DNA from: Chromatium okenii
GTDB lineage: Bacteria > Pseudomonadota > Gammaproteobacteria > Chromatiales > Chromatiaceae
Reading direction: 5' to 3'
DNA length: 64,000 nt
NCBI RefSeq assembly: GCF_002958735.1
Contig: NZ_PPGH01000037.1
Location: forward strand, 124,001 to 188,000
Part shown: in pieces, positions 27,228 through 36,063 of the stretch
How positions within the stretch are numbered: position 1 is the first letter of the stretch
Layout: every line of letters begins with the position of its first letter
The notes under the pieces: model-generated
The model's database searches: none
Seen by the model: the letters and a program-made list of their open reading frames with translations, nothing else
Told to the model about the DNA's origin: nothing
Program-made: the position numbers and the translations under genes

Positions 27228-28185
27228 GGAACAGTGCCAAATGGGTGAGACACCGCTGCATCTGCGCCGCACCTGCGCCCGGTTGCTCAATCACGTTGGG
27301 CAGCCGCAACCCAAATTGCACCCCGCTGGCGCTGGCATCGAGCACTTGGCGCGTCAACACACTCAGGCGAATTTCGGGATCGGGCGCAGTCAATTGTGAC
27401 CAATCAAGCCACAACGTTTGCCCCGTTTCGCCGCCAAATTGCTTAACCACCAGCCCGCGTTCCCGAGCAAATGCTTTCCAATCAATGTGTCGCGGTGAAT
27501 CGCCGGGGCGATACGGACGCGAACCGAGATAATCATCTGCGCCGACGCGAGTGGTGCGCTGTGGACTTTGCGCCACACCACTGTCTTGATCGGGATCGGG
27601 CGCGTGCGGCGCAGGTTGTGGATAAATCAGCGTAGTCGCGTCGCAAATGAGGTAAGACCAAGCGCGGAACAGATGCAGCGGATGACGAGTTTCTACCATT
27701 AATTCAGTGACATGCAGCAAACCGCGTCGCGTTGCCGGAATGCCGAGCGTGATTTGGCGTTGATCGCCGCGTGGAATGTGCACTGGCGCAGTACTGTGTC
27801 GTTCATGCCACAACCGAATATCGTAATGCGCTCGCGGCTGCTCGGCGCGAACTGTGATGGCAATAGTCGCCAATTCGCCGACAAATACTGGCGATCCACC
27901 GCGCACCTGTACTGCTAATTTTAATAAATTAAACCACGCATGGTGCATGGCAAGCAGACCAATAGCGACCAGAAAAAAGGTAAATAAAAGTCCGAGATTG
28001 TTCTGATAATTTAACGATCCCAGCAACATTAGCATCACAACTGCGCCGAACATTAACCCGCCCGAAGTCGGCAAAATATAAATCTGCCTCGCCCAAATAC
28101 GAGCGATGCCGTCATTACCAATGGGAACGCGGCGCAGCCAATTATGAAAATAGCGTTGTATGGTGCTGCTGATGCGGTTATTCAT
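27220..28185 (-). CDS. DUF58 domain-containing membrane protein
   Basis: The ATG at 28185 gives 321 residues. Two N-terminal membrane helices (LMFGAVVMLMLLGSLNY and LGLLFTFFLVAIGLLAM) are followed by a beta-rich region. The DUF58 core then has DDYLGSRPYRPGDSPRHIDW and KAFARERGLVVKQFGGE, the family signature. DUF58 proteins usually act with MoxR AAA+ ATPases and vWA or transglutaminase proteins in membrane-associated chaperone or envelope functions. It starts 13 bases after the kinase stop, so it is probably part of the same transcript, and it overlaps the transglutaminase start. Confidence 0.88.
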   Translation of the reverse strand: MNNRISSTIQRYFHNWLRRVPIGNDGIARIWARQIYILPTSGGLMFGAVVMLMLLGSLNYQNNLGLLFTFFLVAIGLLAMHHAWFNLLKLAVQVRGGSPVFVGELATIAITVRAEQPRAHYDIRLWHERHSTAPVHIPRGDQRQITLGIPATRRGLLHVTELMVETRHPLHLFRAWSYLICDATTLIYPQPAPHAPDPDQDSGVAQSPQRTTRVGADDYLGSRPYRPGDSPRHIDWKAFARERGLVVKQFGGETGQTLWLDWSQLTAPDPEIRLSVLTRQVLDASASGVQFGLRLPNVIEQPGAGAAQMQRCLTHLALFHV

Positions 28186-28198
28186 ACGCAATAAAAAA

Positions 28199-29698
28199 TT
28201 ATGATTCAACCATTTGCACGACCACAAGCCGTCCGCCATCGCCTTTTGCTAATAGAATTTGCTGACCGTCTTTCAATTCTAATTTGCCGCCGACGGGAAT
28301 TGATGTTTTTGTATTCACATCCAATAAATCAGGCAGCCGTTCGTTTACTAACCACCAGCGTTCGGCGTGATAAATGAAATAACCGACGCGCTGCTTGTGC
28401 GTTTCGGTGAGCTTTTCATTCGGCGCAATCTGCGTATTGACATGCCACCAAAATAATGATTGTCCCGTCCAGACCATCAACCGATGATTATCTGGGCGAA
28501 ATTGCCCTTCTTTGCGCGATGAATACAGATTGAGAATTGGTAATTTGCCGCGAAATGGTGTTCCACAAAACGGGCAACAGGGCTGCGTTGAATTATCAAA
28601 AACATACCATTGTTGTTCGCATTGTGGATTTTGACAGGGCTGGAGTAAATCGACGGTTTTTACGAGCGCGGTTTCCCAATCATTGGCTGATGGACGCTGC
28701 GCAGGATCGTGTAAACCAGTAATAAATGCTTGACGAAATAGTGGCGATAAATACGGACCGGTGAGCGTATACGCTAATTTGTCAGTGTCTGCCCACGGCA
28801 ATTCAGTTGGTTTTGCTTTTGCGGCGTTAATGCGATTGCTGGCATCAGTAGGATGCTCAACAAATAATGCCCGTTCACCCATTGAAAGCTGTTCATCGCG
28901 CAATTCATCAGTGACATCATGCACCTTTTTGCCGCGCAATGGATGACGATAAAGTAGATACATATAAATCAATACCGCCAGCGCATGTAAATCAGTTTCA
29001 CGGCGAGGTAATTTGCGATTGGGATCGTCTTTTGGCAAATGGCTGGTGCTGACTACTTCTGGCGCAATAAAATCTGGCGTTCCTACGACATCAGGCGGAT
29101 ATTTACCCGGCACCACTAATCCATCTACATCAATGACACAAGCAAATCCGCGTGATGGATCAACCAATACGTTTTTATACGATAAATCCGAATGCGCCAG
29201 TCCTGCCATGTGTAAACGCCGCACTGCTCGCGCCAGCAATAAACAAACTTTTAAATGATTTAACCAATTGCCTAATTCACGCGGATCAACAAACCGTTGG
29301 CGTAAATTAGCCGCAGCAAACCATTTGCCCTCTTTTTCTTTGCCTTTAATACTGAGCATGTCATTATTTTTTGAACCATGCTCAAAAAAGAAATGCGCCG
29401 CATAGGTCGGCGCAATCAAGCCTAACCGTCCTTCATATTCCAAAATCGCACTTGGCCAGCAAAATAAATGCTGCCAATAATCGCCGCCAATTTGATTAAA
29501 AATGCTCTCACGGTATTTGCCGACAATCATTTGTAACCGTTCCTGCGCTTGATAATCTTGTGGCGTTTTATAAAATGCGACGACATAAGAACGGTCCGGT
29601 GAAAAATACACATCTTTCATTGCGCCAGAGCCAATGATGTCATCGACAAAGGCAATGGATTGACCGTCACGGGTGGTGCAGGTAATGGTTTTTGACAT
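28199..29698 (-). CDS. Protein kinase of the TerY-phosphorylation triad, with zinc ribbon and C-terminal domain
   Basis: The 499-residue protein (ATG at 29698; a GTG four codons earlier is possible) has a divergent Ser/Thr kinase fold. It shows a nucleotide loop IGSGAMKDVYF, a catalytic loop HSDLSYKN (HxDxxxxN), a DVDG in place of DFG, and an APEV motif (DFIAPEVVS). A zinc ribbon follows (CQNPQCEQQW...CCPFCGTPF). The C-terminal about 110 residues, beta-rich with YFIYHAERWWLVNERLPDLL and DGQQILLAKGDGGRLVVVQM, look FHA-like or adaptor-like. Kinase, PP2C phosphatase and TerY vWA protein adjacent on one strand is the known TerY-P triad. The kinase is the last Ter-linked gene before DUF58. Confidence 0.85.
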   Translation of the reverse strand: MSKTITCTTRDGQSIAFVDDIIGSGAMKDVYFSPDRSYVVAFYKTPQDYQAQERLQMIVGKYRESIFNQIGGDYWQHLFCWPSAILEYEGRLGLIAPTYAAHFFFEHGSKNNDMLSIKGKEKEGKWFAAANLRQRFVDPRELGNWLNHLKVCLLLARAVRRLHMAGLAHSDLSYKNVLVDPSRGFACVIDVDGLVVPGKYPPDVVGTPDFIAPEVVSTSHLPKDDPNRKLPRRETDLHALAVLIYMYLLYRHPLRGKKVHDVTDELRDEQLSMGERALFVEHPTDASNRINAAKAKPTELPWADTDKLAYTLTGPYLSPLFRQAFITGLHDPAQRPSANDWETALVKTVDLLQPCQNPQCEQQWYVFDNSTQPCCPFCGTPFRGKLPILNLYSSRKEGQFRPDNHRLMVWTGQSLFWWHVNTQIAPNEKLTETHKQRVGYFIYHAERWWLVNERLPDLLDVNTKTSIPVGGKLELKDGQQILLAKGDGGRLVVVQMVES

Positions 29699-29710
29699 GT
29701 ATGCAATCAC

Positions 29711-31345
29711 TCACCAAAGCACGGCTAAAGTCCGGTCATCGTGATGTCCGGCAGTGAAAAAATGCAACCAATCGCATAACGCTGGTGCGGGATTTACGGT
29801 ATTTAATATGGGTTGTAATTCATCCCATAACGCATCCCAGTTGCTCGCTTCCGTTAAGCCGCGATCCGTTTCAAAACGCGGATCAGATACTCCATCGGTC
29901 ATTAAAAGAATTGCGGTTAAATCTGTAAATCGACCCATATTAATGCGTTTTGCAAAGCCTTGATCACTTAATGCGGCACGATCTAAAAAGCGCGTTTGCC
30001 CGGCAAATTCACCGCCGTCTGGTGTACCCATTAAACGCACTTTACCGCGTGGTCCATACGCAGCAATTGCACCGTCACCCATCCAAAAAGTTGCTAAAAA
30101 AGTGTCATTGCCATGCCGATTAACGATTGCTGCAAGTAGTGTCGTTGCGTAATTGCGGGTTTCGGTATTGTGTTGACGTGCTTCTCGTTCAATGGCTTCC
30201 ACTGCTCGCGTTGCCACGCGATGAAATAAATAATGACATTCGCTAGCAATCGTTTGTTTTGCATTAGGATCGCTGTCCCAATAATTTAATGCTTCAGTGA
30301 GTTTTGCGCCGGTGGTTGCAGACAGTTCCTGCGTTAATAATTCACTCGCTGCGGTCACTGCCAGCCGCGAGCCTTCGCGGGAAACGCTGGCACTTCCTGC
30401 GCCGTCGGCAACCAGTAGCAGCGACCAATTCGTGTTAGGAATCAATCTGATAACGAAATCATCATCACGGAAAGTTCCGTTGTGTTCATGCGAACGCCCG
30501 CGCCGACTCGCAGCCGCAATGCGAAATCCAAAGCCAGTGAGCGCCTGCTGTTCGGTGTGCGCTTTGGGATAGGGCGCATCAGCGGCTGGCTCCTTCACTT
30601 GCCACAGCGTTTTCGGGTCTGGATTGACGATCAACACGCATTCACTCGAATAACGTTCGCGGCGGTCGAGCGTCCACAGCACCCGCAACGGATGTTCACC
30701 CGCCAGCGTGGGAATTCCATGTAATTCAACATGCTCGGTGTCAAAATGGAGACCGAGATCGTCCGGCAGCCGCAGCTCCATAATCTGCACCGTGCCTTCA
30801 GCAGTTTGCCCTTCCAGGCGAGCGCGGTAAGCCACGCCAACCTTGGCGTTGGGCAGCATAAACCGCACATTTGGCACGGGCGCAGACGGCAAGCGCGGCG
30901 GCGTATTAGCGGGTGGCGTTTGCCCGGGTTGAATCGGTATTGGCGCAGTAATTGGTTCGGGTTCAGGTGTAATCATCTGCTCAGTCGGCGCGAGCAATTC
31001 TGGCGGAATTGTTTCCTCAACATTCATCGCAGATTCCTGAATAGGTAGCGTGACGGTTTGTGCATTCACATCATGAATTTTTGGCGGCAATACAGGCAAT
31101 GGAACAAGAGGAGGACTATCAGGATTTTGCGTTTTCCAAATTTCCTTCAATGCAATTACAAATCGCAGTGTTTCTTTATAAACATCGTTCGATTTAATGA
31201 AGGATTCTAGTTCATCATTTGAGTAATCTCTTTCCTCAAAAAAAGGTCGCTGATTCGGATAAAACAATCCTAAAATTAACGCTTGAGATTGAAGTTCCAA
31301 TTTTTTACGCGCTTGTTCTGAAATTGGTTTACGACGTGTCGCCAT
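29711..31345 (-). CDS. PP2C-type protein phosphatase with N-terminal extension and immunoglobulin-like domain
   Basis: The 544-residue protein has an N-terminal helical region (1-75), a Pro-rich linker, and a cadherin-like/putative Ig domain (about 145-235; KVGVAYRARLEGQ...LHGIPTLAGEHPLRV). The C-terminal PP2C domain (about 270-544) has metal-binding motifs LLVADGAGSA, FWMGDGAIAAYG, LMTDGVSDPRF and HHDDRTLAVLW. It should reverse phosphorylation by the adjacent kinase. The start lies two bases after the stop of the TerY gene, and its stop is a dozen bases before the kinase, so the three are coupled. Confidence 0.88.
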   Translation of the reverse strand: MATRRKPISEQARKKLELQSQALILGLFYPNQRPFFEERDYSNDELESFIKSNDVYKETLRFVIALKEIWKTQNPDSPPLVPLPVLPPKIHDVNAQTVTLPIQESAMNVEETIPPELLAPTEQMITPEPEPITAPIPIQPGQTPPANTPPRLPSAPVPNVRFMLPNAKVGVAYRARLEGQTAEGTVQIMELRLPDDLGLHFDTEHVELHGIPTLAGEHPLRVLWTLDRRERYSSECVLIVNPDPKTLWQVKEPAADAPYPKAHTEQQALTGFGFRIAAASRRGRSHEHNGTFRDDDFVIRLIPNTNWSLLLVADGAGSASVSREGSRLAVTAASELLTQELSATTGAKLTEALNYWDSDPNAKQTIASECHYLFHRVATRAVEAIEREARQHNTETRNYATTLLAAIVNRHGNDTFLATFWMGDGAIAAYGPRGKVRLMGTPDGGEFAGQTRFLDRAALSDQGFAKRINMGRFTDLTAILLMTDGVSDPRFETDRGLTEASNWDALWDELQPILNTVNPAPALCDWLHFFTAGHHDDRTLAVLW

Positions 31346-31347
31346 AA

Positions 31348-32400
31348 TTAACCTCTGCTACGACCAACATCAAATCCATGATTTTCATTCCCAGAATGCG
31401 GTTGAAAAATCACTTTTTGATCGCACCAAGGGCAAGTTGCTTCACCTGGTTCGTTAATACACAACAGCTTGCCGCAGCCGCATACCGCAAAAGCCGTGAT
31501 ATTGCCACAATATGGACAACCTGGCGCACCGACTAAATTTGCTGTATTTACTTTTAATTCAATCGTACGCGCATCTGACCAATCAAAATAATCCTCACCC
31601 AGCGGATAACAACCGGTTAAACGATACATCGGCACGGCAATCTTAAAATCAAGATTGGCGACATTTTTCAGTTCGTTTTCGTATTTAATGAGATACGGTT
31701 TGCGCGTATTTTGACAACGCCCGATTAAAGTCACGCAATGCGTGTCAGCAAGATTCTGCGGCGGCGTTTTAATTAACTGCATAAACGATGAATCAAGTGT
31801 TGGCAATGAATCGTTTTCAATTCCTTCACCTACGCTTTTACTCTGCGCAACGACCGAAGCACTAATCCAATTAATAAATTGCGTAAAATCACCGAGTTTT
31901 GTTGGCTCAAAACGAATGACATGCTCAGTCAACTGCCGCAATATCGAAAAATCAACATCACCGCCTAAACCAACTGCGATCACGGTGGCGCGTCGTGAAT
32001 AATGCGCATTCCACCGCGCAATCATCGAGCCCGGATCATCAGTCGGATGACCATCGGTGAATAAATAAATTAAAGGCTTCCAATCCCCTTTTTGCTCTGG
32101 CGTGGTTTTGACAACAGAGCGATCTATTTCATTCATCAATACCGTCAATGCTGCGCCCAAACTGGTGCCGCTACCAAGCGGTAATTTCGGCGGATAAAAC
32201 GAAAAAACTTCAATTAAAGGAACAATTGTTTTAGCGAGTCCGGCAAAGGCAATTACGGAAAGATAAACCGTTTCTAAAGCATGAGGATCAGTGCGCAAAG
32301 TGCGAATGATGGCCTGCATTCCTTCTTCCATTTGCTTTAATGAATCGCCAACCATTGATTCTGAACAGTCCAAAACAAAAAATACAGGAAGTCTACGCAT
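31348..32400 (-). CDS. TerY-type vWA protein with C-terminal zinc domain
   Basis: The 350-residue protein has a vWA domain (1-190) with MIDAS residues DCSESM, a Thr-type site, and YLFTDGHPTDD. After a linker the C-terminus has paired cysteines (CPYCG, CGCGKLLC, CPWC), matching the TerY-C zinc domain that usually marks the triad member. It is longer than the two other vWA paralogues (212-213 residues) in this run, which have only the vWA part. It directly precedes the PP2C gene. Confidence 0.87.
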   Translation of the reverse strand: MRRLPVFFVLDCSESMVGDSLKQMEEGMQAIIRTLRTDPHALETVYLSVIAFAGLAKTIVPLIEVFSFYPPKLPLGSGTSLGAALTVLMNEIDRSVVKTTPEQKGDWKPLIYLFTDGHPTDDPGSMIARWNAHYSRRATVIAVGLGGDVDFSILRQLTEHVIRFEPTKLGDFTQFINWISASVVAQSKSVGEGIENDSLPTLDSSFMQLIKTPPQNLADTHCVTLIGRCQNTRKPYLIKYENELKNVANLDFKIAVPMYRLTGCYPLGEDYFDWSDARTIELKVNTANLVGAPGCPYCGNITAFAVCGCGKLLCINEPGEATCPWCDQKVIFQPHSGNENHGFDVGRSRG

Positions 32401-32447
32401 CGGTTACTCCAAATAAATAAGATCAATTATTTGGTGCTTTAACAGTA

Positions 32448-33089
32448 TTAAAGTACCAATTGAACTTCTGGCGGCGGCGGTGGTAGTGCAACCGCATCAT
32501 TGATTCCCGCACTGCTCGAACCAGCGGCCACGCTGGCTGATACCCATTTAAAAAACCCTGAAAAGGTGGCGGCATCCATTGTATCGAGCATGACCACGCG
32601 ATCAGTGAGTTCACGCAATACATCTTCTTTCGCTTTCGGGCCCGCAGCACAAGCAACAATGGATGCTAAATTGCGCCGTTTTAATTTGGGAATTGCTTGG
32701 CGAAACGCATATAAATCAGATGGACTTCCGTCAGTCATTACAAATAATAATGGACGCCAATCACCTTTAGTATCTGCTGTACTTTTTTTAATATCACGAT
32801 CTAAACGTGCAATTAATAACTCCAGTGCTGCGCCTAAAAAAGTTGCGCCAGCATCGGGAACCTGAATCTCATCAATTTGCACATCCGCTAGCGGAGTTAA
32901 TGGTAGATATTCACGCGCTGCAATATCAAAGGTGATAATTGATAAGTGAACGCTTTCTAAAGCATAGGGGTCTTGCCGCAATGCACTAAGCATTGCTTGC
33001 AAGCCGACATTAACGGAATAAATTGGTTCGCCACGCATTGAACCAGAAGTATCAAGCAGAATGTAAACAGGAAGACGGCGCAAGCTCAT
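32448..33089 (-). CDS. TerY-type vWA protein (short)
   Basis: The 213-residue single-domain vWA protein begins MSLRRLPVYILLDTSGSMRG, with a complete MIDAS (DTSGSM, FVMTDGSPSDL). It ends in a Pro-rich tail (PPPPPEVQLVL) that is almost identical to that of the other short TerY in the run (PPPPPEVNLVL). Such metal-dependent vWA modules mediate protein contacts, probably with TerD proteins. It lies between a TerD gene upstream and the longer TerY gene downstream. Confidence 0.88.
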   Translation of the reverse strand: MSLRRLPVYILLDTSGSMRGEPIYSVNVGLQAMLSALRQDPYALESVHLSIITFDIAAREYLPLTPLADVQIDEIQVPDAGATFLGAALELLIARLDRDIKKSTADTKGDWRPLLFVMTDGSPSDLYAFRQAIPKLKRRNLASIVACAAGPKAKEDVLRELTDRVVMLDTMDAATFSGFFKWVSASVAAGSSSAGINDAVALPPPPPEVQLVL

Positions 33090-33121
33090 GTGAATGCCCC
33101 GAAATTGGCAGTTATTGAGAC

Positions 33122-33763
33122 CTAAACGTATTGTTTAAGCCAATCCACAAAATTGTCTGATGTAGATGCAGTACCAATGGCATTAAATGTCCATCCGTTT
33201 GATTCACGAATGAGTTCAGCGAATAGCAATGAACGACAGGTATCATTGTATGCGCCGCCGGACAAATTAAATCGCACCATTTCCTGCTTTCTTGCGTCTA
33301 CTGCACGAATAAACGCATTATTTACACCAGCAAAACTTTGATTGTTTTTAATGCCTTGATAAATTTGCACCACAAAAACAACTCTGGTGTATTGCGCAGG
33401 TAAATCATTTAGTTTGACGATGATTTGTTCATCATCGCCGTCGCCTGATCCAGTGCGGTTATCGCCGGTAAGCCATAGACAGCCAGAGCGGTGACATAAG
33501 TTGTTAAAAAAGATCACATCGCTGTCAATTAAAGTTGCTTTGCCATTGGAATCACGCCCAAGATTATGCACTTTACCATCAGCTTCACAAAGAAAAGCCG
33601 CAACATCTAAATCATAATCGGGTGTCGTTTTACCGAGTAAGCTAGTGAATAATCCAGTCTTAACTGAATTAATATCCCAGCCTAAACCAATAGTGACTTT
33701 TGATAAATCGTGTTCGGTCTTTTTAAGGCTAACGCCTTGACCTTTTTTTAATGAAATTCCCAT
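33122..33763 (-). CDS. TerD domain protein (divergent, longer)
   Basis: The 213-residue protein (ATG at 33763, MGISLKKGQGVSLKKTEHDL) is a TerD fold with the calcium-binding signature [17 protein letters not shown]. It differs from the other two TerD proteins in the run by an insertion (KTGLFTSLLGKTTPDYDLDV) and a longer C-terminus. It appears related to the TerA/TerD branch that binds Ca2+ and acts near the membrane. It follows the second TerY gene by 12 bases. Confidence 0.87.
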   Translation of the reverse strand: MGISLKKGQGVSLKKTEHDLSKVTIGLGWDINSVKTGLFTSLLGKTTPDYDLDVAAFLCEADGKVHNLGRDSNGKATLIDSDVIFFNNLCHRSGCLWLTGDNRTGSGDGDDEQIIVKLNDLPAQYTRVVFVVQIYQGIKNNQSFAGVNNAFIRAVDARKQEMVRFNLSGGAYNDTCRSLLFAELIRESNGWTFNAIGTASTSDNFVDWLKQYV

Positions 33764-33774
33764 ACTTGAAAACC

Positions 33775-34413
33775 TCAAAGTACCAAATTAACTTCTGGTG
33801 GAGGTGGCGGTAAATCATCCAATCCGGTGACTTCTTTACGCCCCTGATCGACTTTTTGACTGCCAGTTGAAACCGATGCAGAAACCCATTTGAAAAACGC
33901 TTTAATGGTGCTGGCATCAGCAGTATCGAGTGCAACCACAATTTCTGTGATTTGTTTCAATATCGCAGTTTCTGCACTTTGACCTGCGGCACACGCAATC
34001 ACCATTCCAGTGCGTACCTGTTTTAATTTGTCAAAACCGCGTCGCCAATCATCAGTTGGTGAGCCATCAGTCATAATAAACACCAGCGGCTTCCAATCAC
34101 CTTTTGCATCAGCAGTTGTTTTCGCAACTTCCGCTTCAATTCGTTCGGCTAATAGTGCCAGTGCTGCTCCAAATGCAGTGATACCGGTAGCGACTAAATT
34201 AGGCGTCTGGAAACTCGCTAATTCACTGAGCGGAATCACTTGGCGCGCAGTGCTATCAAAAGTAATCACGGATAAACACGCTGTCTCCAACGCATAAGGG
34301 TCTTGGCGTAATGTCGATACCAATAATTGCACACCATTCTTTACTGCTTCAATGGGTTCACCACTCATAGAACCAGAGGTATCGAGCACTAAATAAACGG
34401 GTAATCTACGCAT
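33775..34413 (-). CDS. TerY-type vWA protein (short)
   Basis: The 212-residue vWA protein begins MRRLPVYLVLDTSGSMSGE with a full MIDAS (DTSGSMSGE, FIMTDGSPTDDW). It is a clear paralogue of the vWA protein at 32448-33089, including the C-terminal Pro-rich stretch. The alternating TerD-TerY-TerD-TerY-TerY order suggests duplication of a TerD/TerY pair. Confidence 0.88.
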   Translation of the reverse strand: MRRLPVYLVLDTSGSMSGEPIEAVKNGVQLLVSTLRQDPYALETACLSVITFDSTARQVIPLSELASFQTPNLVATGITAFGAALALLAERIEAEVAKTTADAKGDWKPLVFIMTDGSPTDDWRRGFDKLKQVRTGMVIACAAGQSAETAILKQITEIVVALDTADASTIKAFFKWVSASVSTGSQKVDQGRKEVTGLDDLPPPPPEVNLVL

Positions 34414-34450
34414 ATTACAAAGCCTATAAAATAATTGAATACCAATAATT

Positions 34451-35056
34451 TCAAACTACTACAACACCAAATTGACGACATAATGCTGCTAAACCATCCT
34501 TAAAACCCTGACCAACCGCTTTGAATTTCCAATCACCACGATGCCGATAAATTTCACCAAAAATCATTGCTGTTTCGGTACTGTAGTCCTCGGATAAATC
34601 AAAACGAGCAATCTCAGCATCCGTGCGCAATTGACCTTGTGAATCAAGCGCATTTAAATTCACAATACGAATAAACGCATTGGATACCTGACCAAAACTT
34701 TGATAACGTTCTTCAGCATCATAAATAGTGACGCAAATTACAATACGAACGATGTCTTCTGACACTTGTTCAAGATCAATTTTAATTGCTTCATCATCAC
34801 CTTCTCCGGCACCGATGCGATTATCACCGGTGTGTTCCACTGAACTGCATGAAGAAACTAATTGGTTATAAAAAACAAAATCACCATCACGACGAACTTT
34901 ACCGGTTTCCGTAAGCAAAAAAGCACTGGCATCAAGATCGAAATCATCGCCATCGGTTGCCCGTGCTTCCCAACCAAGTCCCACCAAAATCTGCCGTAAA
35001 CACGGATCAGTTTTTGATAATGAAAGATTTGCGCCTTTTTTCAGAGCAACAGCCAT
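34451..35056 (-). CDS. TerD/TerE family protein
   Basis: The 201-residue protein, [20 protein letters not shown], carries the standard TerD features: [20 protein letters not shown], the Ca2+ site [16 protein letters not shown], and [20 protein letters not shown] near the C-terminus. It is closely similar to the TerD at 40551-41126. TerD-family proteins give resistance to tellurite, phage and colicins in studied plasmid ter clusters, through an unknown mechanism. Confidence 0.92.
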   Translation of the reverse strand: MAVALKKGANLSLSKTDPCLRQILVGLGWEARATDGDDFDLDASAFLLTETGKVRRDGDFVFYNQLVSSCSSVEHTGDNRIGAGEGDDEAIKIDLEQVSEDIVRIVICVTIYDAEERYQSFGQVSNAFIRIVNLNALDSQGQLRTDAEIARFDLSEDYSTETAMIFGEIYRHRGDWKFKAVGQGFKDGLAALCRQFGVVVV

Positions 35057-35079
35057 AATTAATCTCCTAAAACAGCGAA

Positions 35080-36063
35080 CTAAAAACCAAACTGCTTCTT
35101 ATTTTTAGTTAAAGCATCATGAACCTGAATGCGCAACTGCCGCAGCACAGTTTTAGCATTCATTTTTACCTGAATAAATCCCTGAATTTCTAAACTCAAC
35201 TCAGTTTCACGCTGTTTGAGTTGATCTATTGTTTCTTGAATAGATGCCATACGCAAATCACGTTGTTCATTTTCTAAAGCGATTGTTTGCGTATTGTATG
35301 ATGTTTGCTTGTTCCAGTTTAGCGCAATTTCAGCATCGCGTTGATCGTTTAAAACTGCGCTTAAATGAGTGCGAACACGATGTTCTTGTTGTGTCCATTG
35401 GCGCAGCAGTTTTTGCAGTGCGTCAATTTTTGCATTGTATTGTGCAACTGTTGAATCAACGGTATTTTGTGTTAATTCACGCATCAAGCGTTGCCATGGA
35501 AAGGCAGCGCCGGGGTCTGATTTACGTTTAATTTTTATCTTTCTGCAAGTCAAGTAAGAATTATCTAGTTCAGAATGAGATTTAAGATCAGAAACAGTCA
35601 ATCGATAACGCATTAACATATCGCGTAATAAAGTAATCAATGTCACAATTTGTGGTTCTGGAAACGGGTCTTGACCATCACCATGATTGATAAGTTCAAT
35701 ACCAATTGAATTCATATTATGACTGCGCACATGATAAGCAACCTGAGATTCTGGAACCATGCGAACTAAATCGCCATTGCGATCAATAATATAGTGAATA
35801 CTAATGTGCTTTTTATTTCGTAAAAAATGAGCAACGATACTATCGAGATCGCCGCTTTGAAAGCGTTGTGCTGGATTACAATCTGGTCCGCCAGTCGCAT
35901 GAATGACAATTTGTTTTATAGATGCTTTCCGCACATTTCCGGTTACTGGAATATCTTTTACTGTTGCTGAAACATCGGCGAACAACAGCATTAAAATTGA
36001 CGCTATTGTAGTGTACTGTAATAATTTAACAAAAATAACGAACATCGTTGGTTTTCGTTTCAA
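35080..36063 (-). CDS. PGRP-type N-acetylmuramoyl-L-alanine amidase with C-terminal coiled coil
   Basis: The 327-residue protein has an N-terminal signal or anchor helix (about 8-30). The amidase_2/PGRP domain (about 45-190) has zinc-site candidates in [15 protein letters not shown] and [10 protein letters not shown], plus the family motif [20 protein letters not shown]. Residues about 205-327 are a long charged helical or coiled-coil region. It should cleave the amide bond between MurNAc and L-Ala in peptidoglycan, in the periplasm. The start overlaps the Hsp70-like stop by four bases (ATGA), so the two are coupled. An amidase is not a standard member of ter clusters. Confidence 0.85.
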   Translation of the reverse strand: MKRKPTMFVIFVKLLQYTTIASILMLLFADVSATVKDIPVTGNVRKASIKQIVIHATGGPDCNPAQRFQSGDLDSIVAHFLRNKKHISIHYIIDRNGDLVRMVPESQVAYHVRSHNMNSIGIELINHGDGQDPFPEPQIVTLITLLRDMLMRYRLTVSDLKSHSELDNSYLTCRKIKIKRKSDPGAAFPWQRLMRELTQNTVDSTVAQYNAKIDALQKLLRQWTQQEHRVRTHLSAVLNDQRDAEIALNWNKQTSYNTQTIALENEQRDLRMASIQETIDQLKQRETELSLEIQGFIQVKMNAKTVLRQLRIQVHDALTKNKKQFGF

